This document shows positions 43,501 through 58,500 of a stretch of DNA of 64,000 nucleotides, one piece after another (positions within the stretch are counted from its first letter, which is position 1; every line of letters begins with the position of its first letter). The stretch covers positions 5,119,001 through 5,183,000 of the forward strand of contig JAWQUS010000020.1 in NCBI GenBank assembly GCA_036365455.1, in the 5' to 3' direction. A model generated the notes under the pieces. It did not search any database, was not told where the DNA came from, and worked only from the letters and a program-made list of their open reading frames with translations. The position numbers were made by a program, and so were the translations under genes. This DNA is from Macrosoma leucophasiata. Lineage: Eukaryota; Arthropoda; Insecta; Lepidoptera; Hedylidae.

Positions 43501-46500
43501 CAGCCTATGTGCTTTCATATCCGATGGCCATCAATGCGTCTATACAATATCATGTAGAGAGAAGCATTAACGTAAACCAGATTTTTTTAACTAACCAAAA
43601 GTGTTTATCATCCAAAATTTACCTAAATTTATATCCAAAAAATCTGCCCAAAGTCACTTTTCCACGCGTACGAAGTCGCGGGCACAGCTAGTATTAAAAT
43701 GAAACCCACAATAAAGTAATAAAAGTAATAATTTTATTTTTTTATATGTATTTTTTTTTATAACTACTATGTATGTTAAAAATACTTAATAAGAACAAGA
43801 ATAAATGAGCGAATAGTAATAACTTATAACGGTGGCCCAGAGCAGCTTGTGGCAAATACAACTACAACATAATATATTAATAAGAAAATTTAATCTCAAA
43901 AATGTCTCTGTATTTAAGACTCTTTTGCAATATTTATCGATAACTGTCCACCAACCGACAACAACACTATCGATAAGCGGCACCGGCGACAGCGGCTTCT
44001 CGGAAACGAACTCGGATCAGTCGCTCGACCGATCCCCGTATCGTACAAGGCATACCAAACATTGCGCCCGACTGTGTTGTTTATATCAGTCCGAAACAAC
44101 ACGATCGATATTATGGCATTTTATACCTTAAGCTTGATCTCTTTTTACAGTAAACAACACAGCAAATCAGCATTTTTTTGGACGTCCGTTCAGTCGCACA
44201 ACTAGATTTAGTCTAATGAGCAGTCCAGCTGCAACTAGTTTTATTATACGCACAGGATTTTTTAAAGCATTTAATCTTGTACTTTGACAGAGGGAAAAGC
44301 CTGCGTATGGCTACTCGCCTCCGGTCCGCCGCGACCGGTGGCCCGCGTTGCTCTATGGCGTGGTTCCATTATTTTAAGGTTTCGGATATTAACGCAAACT
44401 TTTATAGTGACTTTGTTCTGCTTCAAATATAGTACAGAATTTCGAACGTATAAAGACGTCTTCCTCAATTTCCTCAAAATCCTCAACTTAAAAACAAAGA
44501 GTTCAATATTTCTGATAAAAATTAAGGTAATGTAATCGGGTGTATAGAATCCGAATCTGCAATAAAATTAAAAGTCATGTAACACATTTTACCACTTTAT
44601 TCGTTTGGGGCATCGAATTGTCTAAGTGGTCTGGTATCAAAAATTAAAAACGAAAATTGTAACTTGACGCCTGTAACCCCCCAAGGGGTAGGCAGTGGTA
44701 GATGCATGCATTCAAGCATACATGCAAACACCTACGACTCGCCGTTGGCGAACCTGTTGCCATCTCCGGGCACATTACCAAACTCCGAGGTACTGGGAGA
44801 CTTCCAGAAAATGGTAAAATCCCAATAGAACCAGAGATAAAGGATTTTAAACCGTTATCTCTGATAGTTCCCGACCCGGGAATCGAACCCAGGACCTGTG
44901 GCCTGCTACCACTTCGCTACTGACGAAGTTAAAAAAGAAAGCTTCATATCATCAATCAAATCAATCAAAAACGTATAATAATATAATAATAATGGCAACC
45001 CATTATACGACCCACTGCTGTGCAAGAGTCTCTCTCCTTTTTGGGGGGAGGCCTGGAGCTTACTCCACCACGCTGCTCCAATGCGGATTGGTGGCGGTGG
45101 GTGGGTTAGTAACCAATCCGCTATCGGATGTTTTCAAACCGCCCATAAGGCCTCCGACAAGGTTTAACGACTGCTATCTATCGATAGCAACCGGGATCGA
45201 CGGCTTAACGTGCCCTCCGAAGCACGGAAAAATAAAAAATTGAACCCGTTTAATTTCAGTGGACGACCGTTTACCACGGGAGACATCGCTCAATGCCTAC
45301 CTCCGATACCACCTGGGTCTGTCAGGCACTAAGGCGATGTGCCACCAAGGAGGCTGTGGTTCCTGCCTGGTGATGGTGCGAGCCCAGAGGCCGACCAGCG
45401 GAGCCTGGGAAACATTCTCCGTTAATTCGGTAAGTTTTTTTATGTAATGAAGTTGGCCAACAAGCATGCAGTTCCCATGGATGTTAAGTGATGACTGCAG
45501 CCTATAGACATCAACATAAAAACCAGAAGTCAAAATGCAGATAGGTTGCCATCGTTTTTACTTTTGTTTGGTAAGTATCTGGTCAGTACTTGTGGTAGAG
45601 CTCCAGTGATGGAGCTCGCGGGCGTAGGCACTACCGCATTACCTAATATACCTACTTGCTGCTAAATGGTAGTGTTCAGCACTATCGTGTTCCCGTCAGG
45701 TGGTAATGTACTTCCGGCACAGGGACATAACACCTTAGGCCTCAGGAGTGGTAACGCTTAGGTAATTCGGTGGTGCGTACGCCCTTGAGTCCCTACGCTG
45801 GAACTCTACCACCAGTAAAAAAAGTTATTAAGTTAAGTTACCTATCTTCTAAAAAAAATAATTATATAAATGAAATCAAACAATACTTGTGCGTGTTGTG
45901 CCAGGCAGCCCCGAAGGTAGATTTTTTTTAATGTAATGGAAGTGGTTATCAAGCTTGCTGTTCACATTTATGTTAAGTGATGACTGCAGCCTGTAGACAC
46001 CCACACAAAGACCAAGGTCAAAATGCAGATGCGTTACCACTCCTGAGGCCTAGGGTGTTATGCCTCTGTGCCGGAAATTACAGGGCCGGACATTACCACG
46101 TGACCGGAACACGATAGTTCTGAACAGTACCATTTAGCGGCAAGTGTATTAGGTAATGTGGTGTTGCCTATGCCCGCGAGCTCCGTCACTGGAGTTCTAC
46201 CTCCATTAAATAGAGATATTTATACGCTTACAGCTTTTGCCAAGCTACTGTTTACTTATCATAGATATTATGAGTATTGTACGAGTTTTGTACACATAAA
46301 TATATAAACAATATATTATGATACTAAAATAACAACATTGTTATGTAAATTACAAGCAAGGAAGGAAAGAATACATTCATTTTCACAATTATATCGGAGA
46401 AAACATACCTACCTGATAAACAAAACATTGAAATTGCAAATACCTACTTACACATAATAACATATCATGTTATTATAATTATGGTAAGAACCTTAGTAAG

Positions 46501-49500
46501 TATCTTTGCTTTTACATAACAATATTAACAATTTGTCGTACAAATGTGGGAACAAAGCGAATCTAATCTGTATTGCTCGAAGAGCAGATAGAGTTAAATG
46601 CACCATATGAGATACATGTTACATGCAAACGCGTACGGCTTACCAATCTTTTGTAAAAGGTCGCGACGTCGCGTCTATTGACATCTCCGGGCACATTACC
46701 AAACTTCGAGGTACTGGGAAACATTCAGAAAATGGAGAAATCCTAATAGAACCAGAGATAAAGGATTTTATAGCGTTATCTCTGATGTCCCCGACCCAGG
46801 AAAAGAACGCAGGACCTTCAGCGTAATAGTAGTGGCCTGCTACCACTACGCTACTGAGGCAGTTAAACAGTTGTAAAATTTTATTTGCAGTGTCTAGTTT
46901 TGGTGTTTTCTTGCCATGGTTGGGAGATTACCACAGTGGAAGGAGTGGGGGGGAGGTGTAAAGGGTACAGTGATGTCCAGAAACGAATTGTGGAGTTTAA
47001 TGGTACTCAATGTGGATACTGCACACCTGGGTGGGTCATGCAGATGACTAGGTGAGAAATGATTACTGTACAGTCTTTCAGTTTTATTATGGATCCGTAT
47101 CTGACAAGGGAAAATGCGACCCTTATATCACTCGTGCGTCTAACAACTGAAAAGAATACGCAGTTAAGAGTACTACTTATGTTTTATTTTTTGTTACATT
47201 TTTTTATAATGTTGTTCAATTTGTTAATAATGCCAACATCTTTAGAGGGGAGATCATCAATCAAATATGTCACCGAATGGCTTCCAGTTGATAATCAGTG
47301 TCAGTCTCTGGACTGATAAATGCTGAACTGGAAGCCATTTGGTGTAGCCATGAGACAACTTTTAGGTAGTACGTCTTAGCCTGGGTTGCACCAAGATATT
47401 TGTTAAAGTTAAAGTTATTGTAACATTTCACATCCTTCTAACTTAAATAAATCTGTCAAAGTAAGAGATTATTTTTTTTTTCTTTTATTAGTTATACTTT
47501 TTTACAGTCTTCTGGATAAGCACTTGACTATGGCCGAACTAGAGAAATCATTCGGCAGTAACCAATGTCGATGTACCGGATACCGGTCCATCTTGGACAC
47601 GATGAAGTCGTTTGCAGACGATGCACCACCAGAAATATGCATGCGAGTCAAGGACATGGAAGATCTTGGCACCTATAGTATCAAATGTGACAGGAAATGC
47701 TCATTAACTGATGATGACTGGTGCATTGTCAATGAATCGTGTTTAACAAGGTCCAGTGGCATAATAACTTTGGACTTCGGCAAGAATAAGTTCTTCAAAG
47801 TGTTTAAGCTTAGTCATATTTATGAAGTCCTCTACAAATACGGAATGAATTCGTACATGCTTGCTGATGGGAATACTGCAAAAGGTATCGTGTTTATAAT
47901 TATTATTTATGTAATTTTGCTAAGACAAGTCGTCGGGACGTGACCTCCGCCTTCCAGTGAGAGGAGAATTCTTCTGCTAATGCATTCAGTCTGTGATTTA
48001 GTCAATCGAACAATGGCGGTCAAACCATTCCAATGTGGTAGTACATAAGTAGCGCGCATGGCCCCTGGTGTAGATCGGAAGTGATTTACTCGGTCAAGCG
48101 ATACGGGCGCGGTCGGGTGTGTGATGGGTGACCGCTAGTAGGTAGCAAATTAAAATGCGCGTTTCCGTGCTTCGGAGGGCGCGTTAAGCCGTCGGTCCCG
48201 GTTGCTATCGATAGATAGCAGTCGTTAAACCTTGTCGGAGGTCTTATGGGCGGTTTGACAACATCCGACAACAGGTTGGCCACTAACCCGTATCTCCACC
48301 AACCCGCATTGGAGCAGCGTGGTGGAGTAAGCTCCAGGCCTCCCGAGAAGGGGAGAGACTCGTGCCGAACAGTGGGACGTATCAAGGGTTGCCATTATTA
48401 ATATAAATATAATAACGCGAGATTTAGGTATTCAGGTATCAATCAAACTTGAAATTGAGAACCACGCAGTGGATATAGTTCCGTGTGTTAAATATTTGGG
48501 ATTGTGGTTTGACAGATCATTGAGATGGTACAAACATATTCAAGAAATTAGAGACAAGGCTGTTAAATATCTAAACGTTTTGAAAGCTTTAGCTGGATCG
48601 ACCTGGGGAGTACACCCAAAACATCTAAGGACCATTTTTATTGCAGTCGTTAGGAGTCGATTAGATTATGCCAGCTTCCTCTTTAACGATAGTGCTAAAT
48701 GCCATACAGATAAACTCGAAAGAGTTCAGAACCAAGCTATGCGCATTATTGGGGGCTTTATTAAAACTACACCAATTCATGTGATGCAAAGTGAATTGTA
48801 TTTGCAACCGTTAGACATTAGGCGTCAACATCTAGCTGGAAAATTTATTTTAAAAACCAGATCTCTTAATTTTAATAATGGACTTACTAGTTTACTGGAA
48901 CAATTATCTCCAAATAACAATAACTGGAAACGGAAAAAGACTCCAATATTGTGGCATACATATAAAATGTTTAAACGTATACCGATTCATACGGGCACTT
49001 TGGATATGTTTTCTCGAGAACAATGGATTAGTTACATTGACATTTCCGACGTAATTTGTGATTACGTTGACTCTGTTTCAGATTCAAAAAAACATTATAA
49101 TAACTATGAATTGTTAGAGTATTGCAAATTACACGTAAATAACCATTACCCTAATTTTTATCAATTATATACAGATGGCTCGATCGAGCACGAGTCAAGA
49201 GGTGCTGCCTTTTTCGACCCACAGCTGAATGTTAATATGCGTTTTAGAATTGAATCTGAAATATCTATCATGGCAGTGGAGCTGTTAGCGATCCAGGAAG
49301 CACTGTCATATGCAGAGACTGTTGAAGCAAACAACATAGTTGTGTTCACGGACTCTAAGAGTTCCATTCAACATATAGCTCGGTGTACCTCGACTTATCG
49401 AGGTGTTCCGATAGCTTATACAATTTTAGATTCGATTCAGAAATTTAGAAAAAACGGTAAAAATGTCAATATTCAGTGGATACCAGCACATACAGGGTTT

Positions 49501-52500
49501 AGTGGTAATGAAATGGCTGATCAATTAGCGAAAGAAGCAACCTCAGATGGAGTTCAGAGAGACATCTTGCCATTCTACTCTGATACCATAAATAAAGTTA
49601 AAAAGTACTGTGTAGAATTATGGAAGGAGTTCTTTGATCTACGTTCCCGTGAATGTGGCATCTGGTATAGAACAATACTGCCGGAACCGTTGAGGTCTCC
49701 ATGGATGACCGAGTGTGCCCTGTCCAGGAAAGAACTTGTCACAATGATGAGACTTCGCTCCGGACATGTGCCATTTAATAAGTTTAAATTCTTAATGAGT
49801 CAATCTGATACCCCTAATTGTATATAAGTGGAAGACGTATACCATATTTTGGTTGAATGTGTTCGAGGTGAGGCTCATCGCAGGGCTTCATTAGAAATAG
49901 GACATTGCAACAGTGTCCTGGCAGATCCTACTACGGATGACGCCAGAATACTGTTGCAACTATATCAATTGTCAATGAACTAATGTTGTTTAATTATTTT
50001 TTTTAAATGAAGAATGTAATTCATGTGAACGTATAGAGCGTCATGGTCTTTGACCAAGCTCTTTAAATGGAGATTAAAAAAAAAAACGCGAGATAGGCAG
50101 CAGGATCCCACGATAATACTAACCACCACTTCGATCGCCAATCCGCAATTACAAGTCCGTACATTACCACCTAACCGGAATACTACTATATAATATATAA
50201 CACGTGACAGTGCTGAGCACTCCCATTTAGCGGCAAGTATATTAGGTAATGCGGTGGTGTCTACGTCACTGGAGCTCTACCACCCGTAAAGCTAATGAAA
50301 GACAATCTAAAACAATATGCCTAACTTATGCTAGTGTTACTTTTATATTTCGCTCGTTACAGTTAATGCATTCCGTCATGAACAGTAAATTAATGTATTT
50401 TTTCAGGTGTCATAGAAAATTTTGAATATCCAAATATCATTATTGATATAAGCAATGTAAGCTCATTGAAATCTTACAAATTTGATCAGAACCTCGTGTT
50501 GGGTGCTAACATATCCTTGCAAGACTGTATAAGAATATTCAAAGATACAGCTAAATCAAAGCCTGAGTTTGCTTATCTGAGCGAATTTGTCAAACATTTG
50601 GAGCTTGTGGCTCATATTCCAGTAAGAAAGGTAGGTAGATGAAATGAATTTAGGCTACTAATATCAATATAATATTGAAATAAAACTATTTTTGTGTATT
50701 TACCTCCCGTGTATTGAACTAAAATGATTTTTAAAATAAACCCGACGCGATGTTTCGATCGCTTTTGAGACGGAAGCTGAAAAGCGGTCGTGGTCCCGGC
50801 GGGACCACGGAAGCAGACTGCTGACAAGCGACCGAAAATTTCGGTTCATTTTTGAATTAATTTTATTTTAATATACATACGCGACACATTTCCTTAAACT
50901 AGTTTTATTTTAATGAGTGTTAGGGCCCTAACTCATTAGGACGCCATGGCGACTTCGCCGGCTTCGTATCCAAGCAGTTAGTATGGTGTGGAGACAGCGC
51001 CACACGGTGGCCAGGTGAGTTAGGTATCATGTACATATTCTAATTGAGTCTAAACCAGAGGTTCCCAAACTATTTTTCTTGTAGACCCCATTCAATTTTT
51101 TTCTGGTTTCGGTGGACACCCTTGCTAACATTTATATCACTTTCCCATATATCCCATTTTTATTTACGCTTATACGTAGACCCTATCGAGACGCCCATAG
51201 ACCCCAGGGGGTCTATATGGACCACTTTGGGAATCACTGGTCTAAATGAGCGCTCAGCGGCTGGCGCGTATTGGCAATCTAACTTCTCTAATATCTTTGA
51301 GAAATTTATTCGTAGCTTTTATATTTCAGATTGGTTCATTAGCTGGTAATTTGATGTTGAAACACTCAATGCCTGCATATCAGTCTGATATATTTCTCCT
51401 AATGGAAACCGTTGGTGCTTCCATGACTGTCGGTGAGTAAAGCAAACGTGGAAAGCCCTACGGCTATTTAGGATTCCGTACTTCAAATAAACATTTTTTT
51501 AAATCAAGTCTAGGTTGTTAGGTTTGTTGTTGTTAATTCAAGTCAAGAATTAGGTTGACAGACAATCAGACGGGCCACCTGATGGAAAGTGGTCACCGTC
51601 ACCTATGAGCATTTGGAACACCAGGGGAGTTGCCAACGCGCTGCCAGCCCTGAAGGACTCTTTTGACGACATTTTTGAATAACTCCTAATTGTAGCACCA
51701 TGTAAACACCTCAAAGGGAAGTTCGTTACTACCATACACGCCCTGGGCAGAAATGAAAGTGAAAACCGCACTGTTGAGCACTGCCAAGTGTCCAGTCGGT
51801 GAGAGAGGAACTTCTCTATTCGGCGGGTTGTACGTTGTAGGAAATGAGACGGTGGCACCATGTCAAACAGATCAAACATGTGAATAAACAAACAATCATC
51901 AGTCACAATTTGCAGCTCTCTGTACTTATAAAATTATGGAGCGATATCATAATTAACCATCGATTTCCTGATGCTGCCATCATTAGATTCCAATTTTGCG
52001 GTGCGTTTTTTTTTTCGCTGTCAGTAAATTTTTGAAGAAATCGTTTTGTCGGCGAATCGTTCCTTGTTGAAAGGTTTTGTCGAAGAGAGAGAGAAGTTTC
52101 AGAATCCTTTTTATACTAAATGCCTGCTTGCTTTTAAAACCGACTTCAAGAAAAGGAGGAGGTTCTCAATTCGTTCGGATCTTTTTTTTTATTCACATAA
52201 AATATACTTACCTAATCGTTGACATTCGCCATATTTTTTATCAGTTAACAGTAACGGGAGACAAAGAGTGCTGTCACTGACTGATTTTTTGGGTTACAAC
52301 ATGCGCGGAGTTGTTATGTTGGATTTGAAACTACCGCCATTCAGTTCCAAATATATTTTCAGGAGCTATAAGGTACCTATACAATTTATATTTGCTCGTT
52401 TTTTGGTTACCAAAATACTTACGAATACAATAGGTACAACCTCGATATAACAAAACTGTAGGTAATCAAAAAAAAATTGTAAGACTTAACAAATAATTTG

Positions 52501-55500
52501 TTATGTTACGATAATACGTATAAATATTATAAATGTAAAGGTTTGTATGTTTGTTTGTTTGTTACTCCTCCCCGCAAAAACTGCAGAACCGATTTTCATG
52601 AAATTTGGCACACACATAGAGCGTAACTTTATCCAAAAAAAAAAATGTTCCTGTGGGATGGCATGGGAAGATTTGATGTGTGTCCGCAGGTTACGCGAAA
52701 AGCGACGAACACGCGGGCGGAGCCGCGGGCATCAGCTAGTAATTACTAAAGTCTACAATTGAAAGCGTGGGAACGCTGCGACCTCATCGCTCACCATTTA
52801 AATGATACATTTGCAGGTAATGCCTAGAAGTCAAAACGCACTAGCTATAGTGAATGCAGGCTTCTTGATAAAGTTGAATGGGAATAAAGTCGAAGAAGCT
52901 AGCATCGTCTACGGCAACATATCGGCAGACTTTATCCATGCCGTAAAAACTGAGAAATTCTTGAAAAGGAAAAATCTTTTCGACGACCAGACTTTACAAG
53001 GCGCGTTAAAGGTTTTAGACAGCGAGGTGTACCCTAAAGACCATCCACCTGAACCTTCGCCGCAATGTAGGAAGAAGATGGCTCTTGGATTATTTTATAA
53101 GGTAAGGTAGTAGGCTTATAAGGCCATATATGTTTATAATACCACATCTTAAAGCTATATCCCTATGAACACTTAATATTATGTCATGTAGGATGAAAAC
53201 TTTAAAACCATTTTAATATTTTCAGTTTGTACTGAACCTCAGCCCTCCAGGTATACCATCATCCCTTTATCGTTCTGGCGGACAACTACTTACTCGTCCT
53301 GTGTCTTCCGGAACCCATGACTATCAGACAGATCCTGCTCTTTATCCCCTAAATAAACCAGTGTCCAAACTGGAAGGGTTGATCCAGAGCTCAGGAGAGG
53401 CTGAGTACGCCAATGATGTACCTAACTTTCCTCATCAAGTATTCGCCGCATTTGTCTTAAGTACTGTACACAATGGGGATGTGGATAAAATTGATGCTAC
53501 TGATGCTTTGGTAAGCTGTATTCTTGCTTCAATTATGGCTGGTCTCAGAAATAAGTTTTTTTTAATTTATAGTCGCCAATCCGCCTGCCAAGCGTGGCGT
53601 TTATGGAATTTTCTCCCCTAATGACGCACAAAACTGTTGTGGGCGTCTTTGTCCAGCAGTGGACGTCATTCGGCTGGAGGAATGAAAAATTATAGTCGAT
53701 AGTATACATAAATAAATAATAATGTAGTATATATAATACAGTCTCATGTGTTATTGCGGAAATTAACATAATTAAATAACGAATATCATTATGTTTCACA
53801 GCTTCATTCGACGCGATTTATTGTAATATGGCAACTAAACCAATCTTTCCATCATGTTTGCAGAAAATCCCAGGTGTATTGGCTCTATTTACAGCAAAAG
53901 ACATACCTGGAAAGAATTCCTTCATTTTGGTTGGTTTACCCTTAGAAACCGAGGACGAAGAGATACTTGCCGATAAAAATATAAAATTTTATGGCCAACC
54001 AATCGCTATTATTGTTGCTGAGAGAGAAGCTTTAGCAGTAAGCGCAGCTAAAAAAGTTAATGTCACATACACTAATGTAAAAAATGTGCCTCCAGTACTA
54101 ACTATAAATGATGCTAAAAAAGATAAAAATAGATACATCCCAGGTGCCGACAATATCGAACCTAAAGGGCAAGGTACCGATGTGAAGGAAGTAATTAAAG
54201 GTGTTTATGAAATTGGAGCGCAGTATCACTATTATTTAGAGCCAATGACTTGTGTGGTTGTGCCTGTTGATCATGGTTTGGAGATATATGATTCCACCCA
54301 GTGGATGGACTTGACTCAAACAGCAGTTGCCCAAAGTTTAAATATAAATGAAAGCAAGTGAGTATCTTACTAGGTGTGCTAGAATTTTTATTTCAGAGCA
54401 TGACTTTTTTTCTCCGAATATAAAAATAGGATAACTTTATTTAAACTGCCTCAGTAGCGTAGTGGTAGCAGGCCACTACTAATACGCTGGAGGTCCTGGG
54501 TTCGATTCCCGGGTCGGGGGATATTAGAGATAACGGTTTAAAATCCTTTATCTCTACTTCTATTGGGATCTTTCCATTTTCTGGAAGTTTCCCAGTACCC
54601 CGGAGTTTGGTAATGTGCCCGGAGATGGCAACAGGTTCGCCACCTGTTACATGGGCCAAAACGTAACCGGCGAGTCGTGGGTGTTTGCATGTATGATTGA
54701 ATGCATGCATTTACCTCTGCCTACCCCTTCGAGGATTATAGGCGTGAAGTTTTTTTTTTCTTTTTTTTTATACGAAATTTGATCGGGAGATTAGACATTC
54801 AATTGTTTTATACCTGGCGAGAACAAAAGAAGTCATAAATTATCATAATAACGACCTCATGGGGATGTTCTAGTATTTCAAATATCTCTCAAGATAAAAA
54901 ATAATAATTTTCAGCATTCGCGTGATAGTTCGTCGTTTAGGCGGCGGTTTCGGTGGCAAGTTGAGCCGAAACGTACAAGTGTCGACCAGTTGCGCTCTGG
55001 TGGCCAATAAGATGGGTCGACCTTGTAGATTCATATTGCCCATCGAGACTAATCTCACAATAGCTGGAAGGAGACTGCCTTGTCAGTGTACATATGAGGT
55101 GAGTCCATATTTTGTAAGTTAACTATTTACTTTACTTTGTACTAGATTATGTGCGCATACATTGTGCTATATTCAGGATCTGGATAATCATACAAGTGTC
55201 AACGTAAAGTCGGCAGTTAAACAATAACGCGGGATGGGCAACAGCTTCTCTCGACACAACTACCGATACGATCGCCAATCTGCTTCGATCATTGGTATAT
55301 ATTCTCCCCTGATGGCGTGCAAGACTACTGTAGATATTTTTAGGGAAAGCTTTGTCCAGCCGTGGTTGTCTCTTCGCTGAAGTGAAAGAAAGAAAGAAAG
55401 AAAAATATTTATTTAACTGACACCACACAACATACACATAACGAGAAAAAAAAATAAAAGAAGATAACAACTAACATGAAAGGTATGGTTAAGTGAAGCC

Positions 55501-58500
55501 AGGAAAAATGGCACCCATCTCAGCTATTTGTTGCAGCAAGGGTTGCGACGAACTAAAAGTGAACATAGAGTGTAAATAAAATACAAAGTGGGGGAGAAGC
55601 AGAGTGGAAATATTAGAAATATTATAATGATTTAAAAGACTTTTTTTACTAGGAACCACTTTTTTAGTAATCTGACAAATGCCTATAATAGTGATGATTT
55701 ATGTTTGAATTACAGGCGGGAGTAGACACCAATGGTAAAATTCAATACCTAAATGCTGAAATCGTCGAAGATGGCGGATGCTCGAACAACGAGAACGTAT
55801 TGGCTTTTACTGTTGGAGGATTTCCGAACTGTTACGATTCCGATTATTTCAGCTTGAAAACGGCTTCTGTTCTCACTGATCGTCCATCAAATACTTTTGC
55901 TCGCGCTCCAGGTTGGTTTCTCAGAGTAATTAATCTTTGTTGATGAACGTGCTGTTTTGTTAAGGCTGTTTGTTTGTACCTAAATTTTAATATTACTCCC
56001 TAAGTATTTGGTCTAGTGGAAGCCACTACTACTACGCTGGGGTCGTAGGTTAAGATATCACAGATATTGTGTATTATCTATTTATCTTTGTGCTATTGAG
56101 GTTTTCCCAGTTCCACCCGAGGAGTTTGGTAAAGTGTCCGGCGATTTTAATAGGCTCGCCACCTGTTACATGGGCCAAAACATAATCGGCTAATTGTGGG
56201 AGTTTGCCTGTATGCTTAAATATATGCATTTTACGTATTAAAGAAGTTAAGTTACGTATTTTATATGGATAATCTATATCTTTCCATATAGGAATTATTT
56301 TCATTTATTTCTCTACTTTGTCTTTGCACTACAGTACAAGTACTAGGGTCGTAGGTCAAAAGGTTTTTTAGCATTAAGTCCTGTCTCTTTATGCGCAAGG
56401 TAGTTTAAATATATAAATAAAAAACTATTTTCCAGGTACTATGGAAGGAATTTCTTGCATAGAAAACATAATGGAACATATTTCATACGCTGTAAATAGA
56501 GATCCTACTGATGTCCGTCTAGCGAATTTAAACCACGAAGACCAAGATATATCAGAGATGATCAAAAATTTAAAGAATGAAGCGGACTACGATAAAAGAT
56601 TAAAAGCTGTAAACGAATTCAACAAAGCAAATCGATGGATGAAAAAGGCGATAAAAATAAGTGTTATGAAGTTTCCCGTACAATTTTACGGGAATTACAG
56701 TAGCATGGTTTCAATATACCAAGGGGATGGAACAGTTACGGTGACTACTGGCGGTATTGAAATGGGTCAAGGCGTTAACACCAAATGCGCCCAAGTGTGT
56801 GCTTATGAATTAGGCATACCCTTAGACAAAGTAACAGTTATACCCAGTTATTCATTTGTGGCTTCCAATAATGTTTTCTCAGGTTCAAGTATTGTTAGTG
56901 AAAGTGTCTGTTACGCGATAATAAAATGCTGTAATCAATTGAAGAAACGATTAGCACCTGTTAAATCCAAAATGGCGAATCCATCGTGGCTGGAACTAAT
57001 AAACAAAGCTGGGCAAGAATATGTAGACTTAGTAGCTACGTATATGATGAGTGATAAAGAAACAGATTTGGGAAGTTACAATGCGTATGCTGTTACTATT
57101 ATTGAAGTACAAATGGATGTAATTTTGGGTAGATTCCAAATTGAGAGAGTCGACATTCTTGAAGATGCTGGTTTGAGTGCAAATCCCAAAATTGATATCG
57201 GACAGGTGAGTCATTATTTCGAATTAGATTTATCATCAACATAAGCCAAAAAATGTCTGCCGCTGGATGCTGCTGTCCACAACGATCGGTAATCAGATGC
57301 CCTCATCCAGCGATTGAACATTGATAAAAAAACTTAAACTGGTGTAAGAGAATTTTGAATTAAAATATTCTAGAATGTTATCTACGTTATAGACACTTGT
57401 TGACAAAGTTATAGACTTATTAATTATAGACACTGATCGTAATGCAGAAGGAATTGGAAGAATGGGGAGGGACCAAATTTTAACTACATATCAATAACAA
57501 TAGACAGAAAGAGGGCTTAACATATTCACCTATGTACCTACCTATAGAGGGTGTATATTTGGCAATGTTTCTGCTAGAAGGTACCTACTAAGCTCATGTA
57601 TGGCCAATTTCTCAGGTTCAAGGAGCTTACGTCCAAGGATTGAGTTATTATACAACAGAGAAGTTTGTATACGACGTTACAACTGGAGCTCTTCTGTCCA
57701 ATCGCACGCTCAAATATGACGTGTTCCAAGCACTGGACATTCCCGTTGATTTCCGTGTGAAACTACGTTACAATTCCGACAATCCGAAAGGAGTTTTGGG
57801 TGCAAAAGGTAATTTAATTAGGTTCTATATTTGTTGATTTAGATAGGTTTTATTGAAGTTTCGTACAAAATTTTACCAACTAGTTTTATCAACCAAAATC
57901 AATCAAACCAACCCAGAGATTACACTGGAACATTTTATTAGTTTGCAGCTTATTTTTTTACCGGCACAAATTATGCTCCATATAGTCGTAAAACTGGGTA
58001 AAAATAATTATTCCTAGATTTCTTATAAAGGCCTTTATGATGAAAGCTTCAATATATATTTGATGTTAGCAAAGTAACAATAGCACGATAGAGAAAAATA
58101 ATATTTGTCTTGTAGCTGTCGGTGAAATGGGCATATGCTCGTCATATGGTATTCTACATGCACTTCGGGCATGCATCGCTGAGTCACGCAAGGATTCTGG
58201 ATATGACCCTACTGAGTACATAAATATTGGTAAGTCTAACCCTGGCGACAGGTGCAGGCCCAATTAGGGCCTGCACCTGTCGCCTAGATGTTAAAAAGTG
58301 TGCGTGAATTTGTTTCTGTATTTTGTTAAAGTCAAGGTGTGAGTTTCGTAGTGATAGACGATTTTTGTAGTGTGCGTGTGTGTCGCACGCATTTCTCCCC
58401 GCAAAAAATGACAGACTGTTTTGCATCTGTAATAAACGCAATGGCTACTCCCCTCCAGTCCGCCGCGCCCGGTGGTTCGTGTTGCTCTATGGCTGTAGCC

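Noticed and set aside
55147..55470. 107-codon minus-strand frame in intron 11
   Set aside because: No domain, lies in an intron with a GAAA microsatellite; expected by chance in a long stretch.
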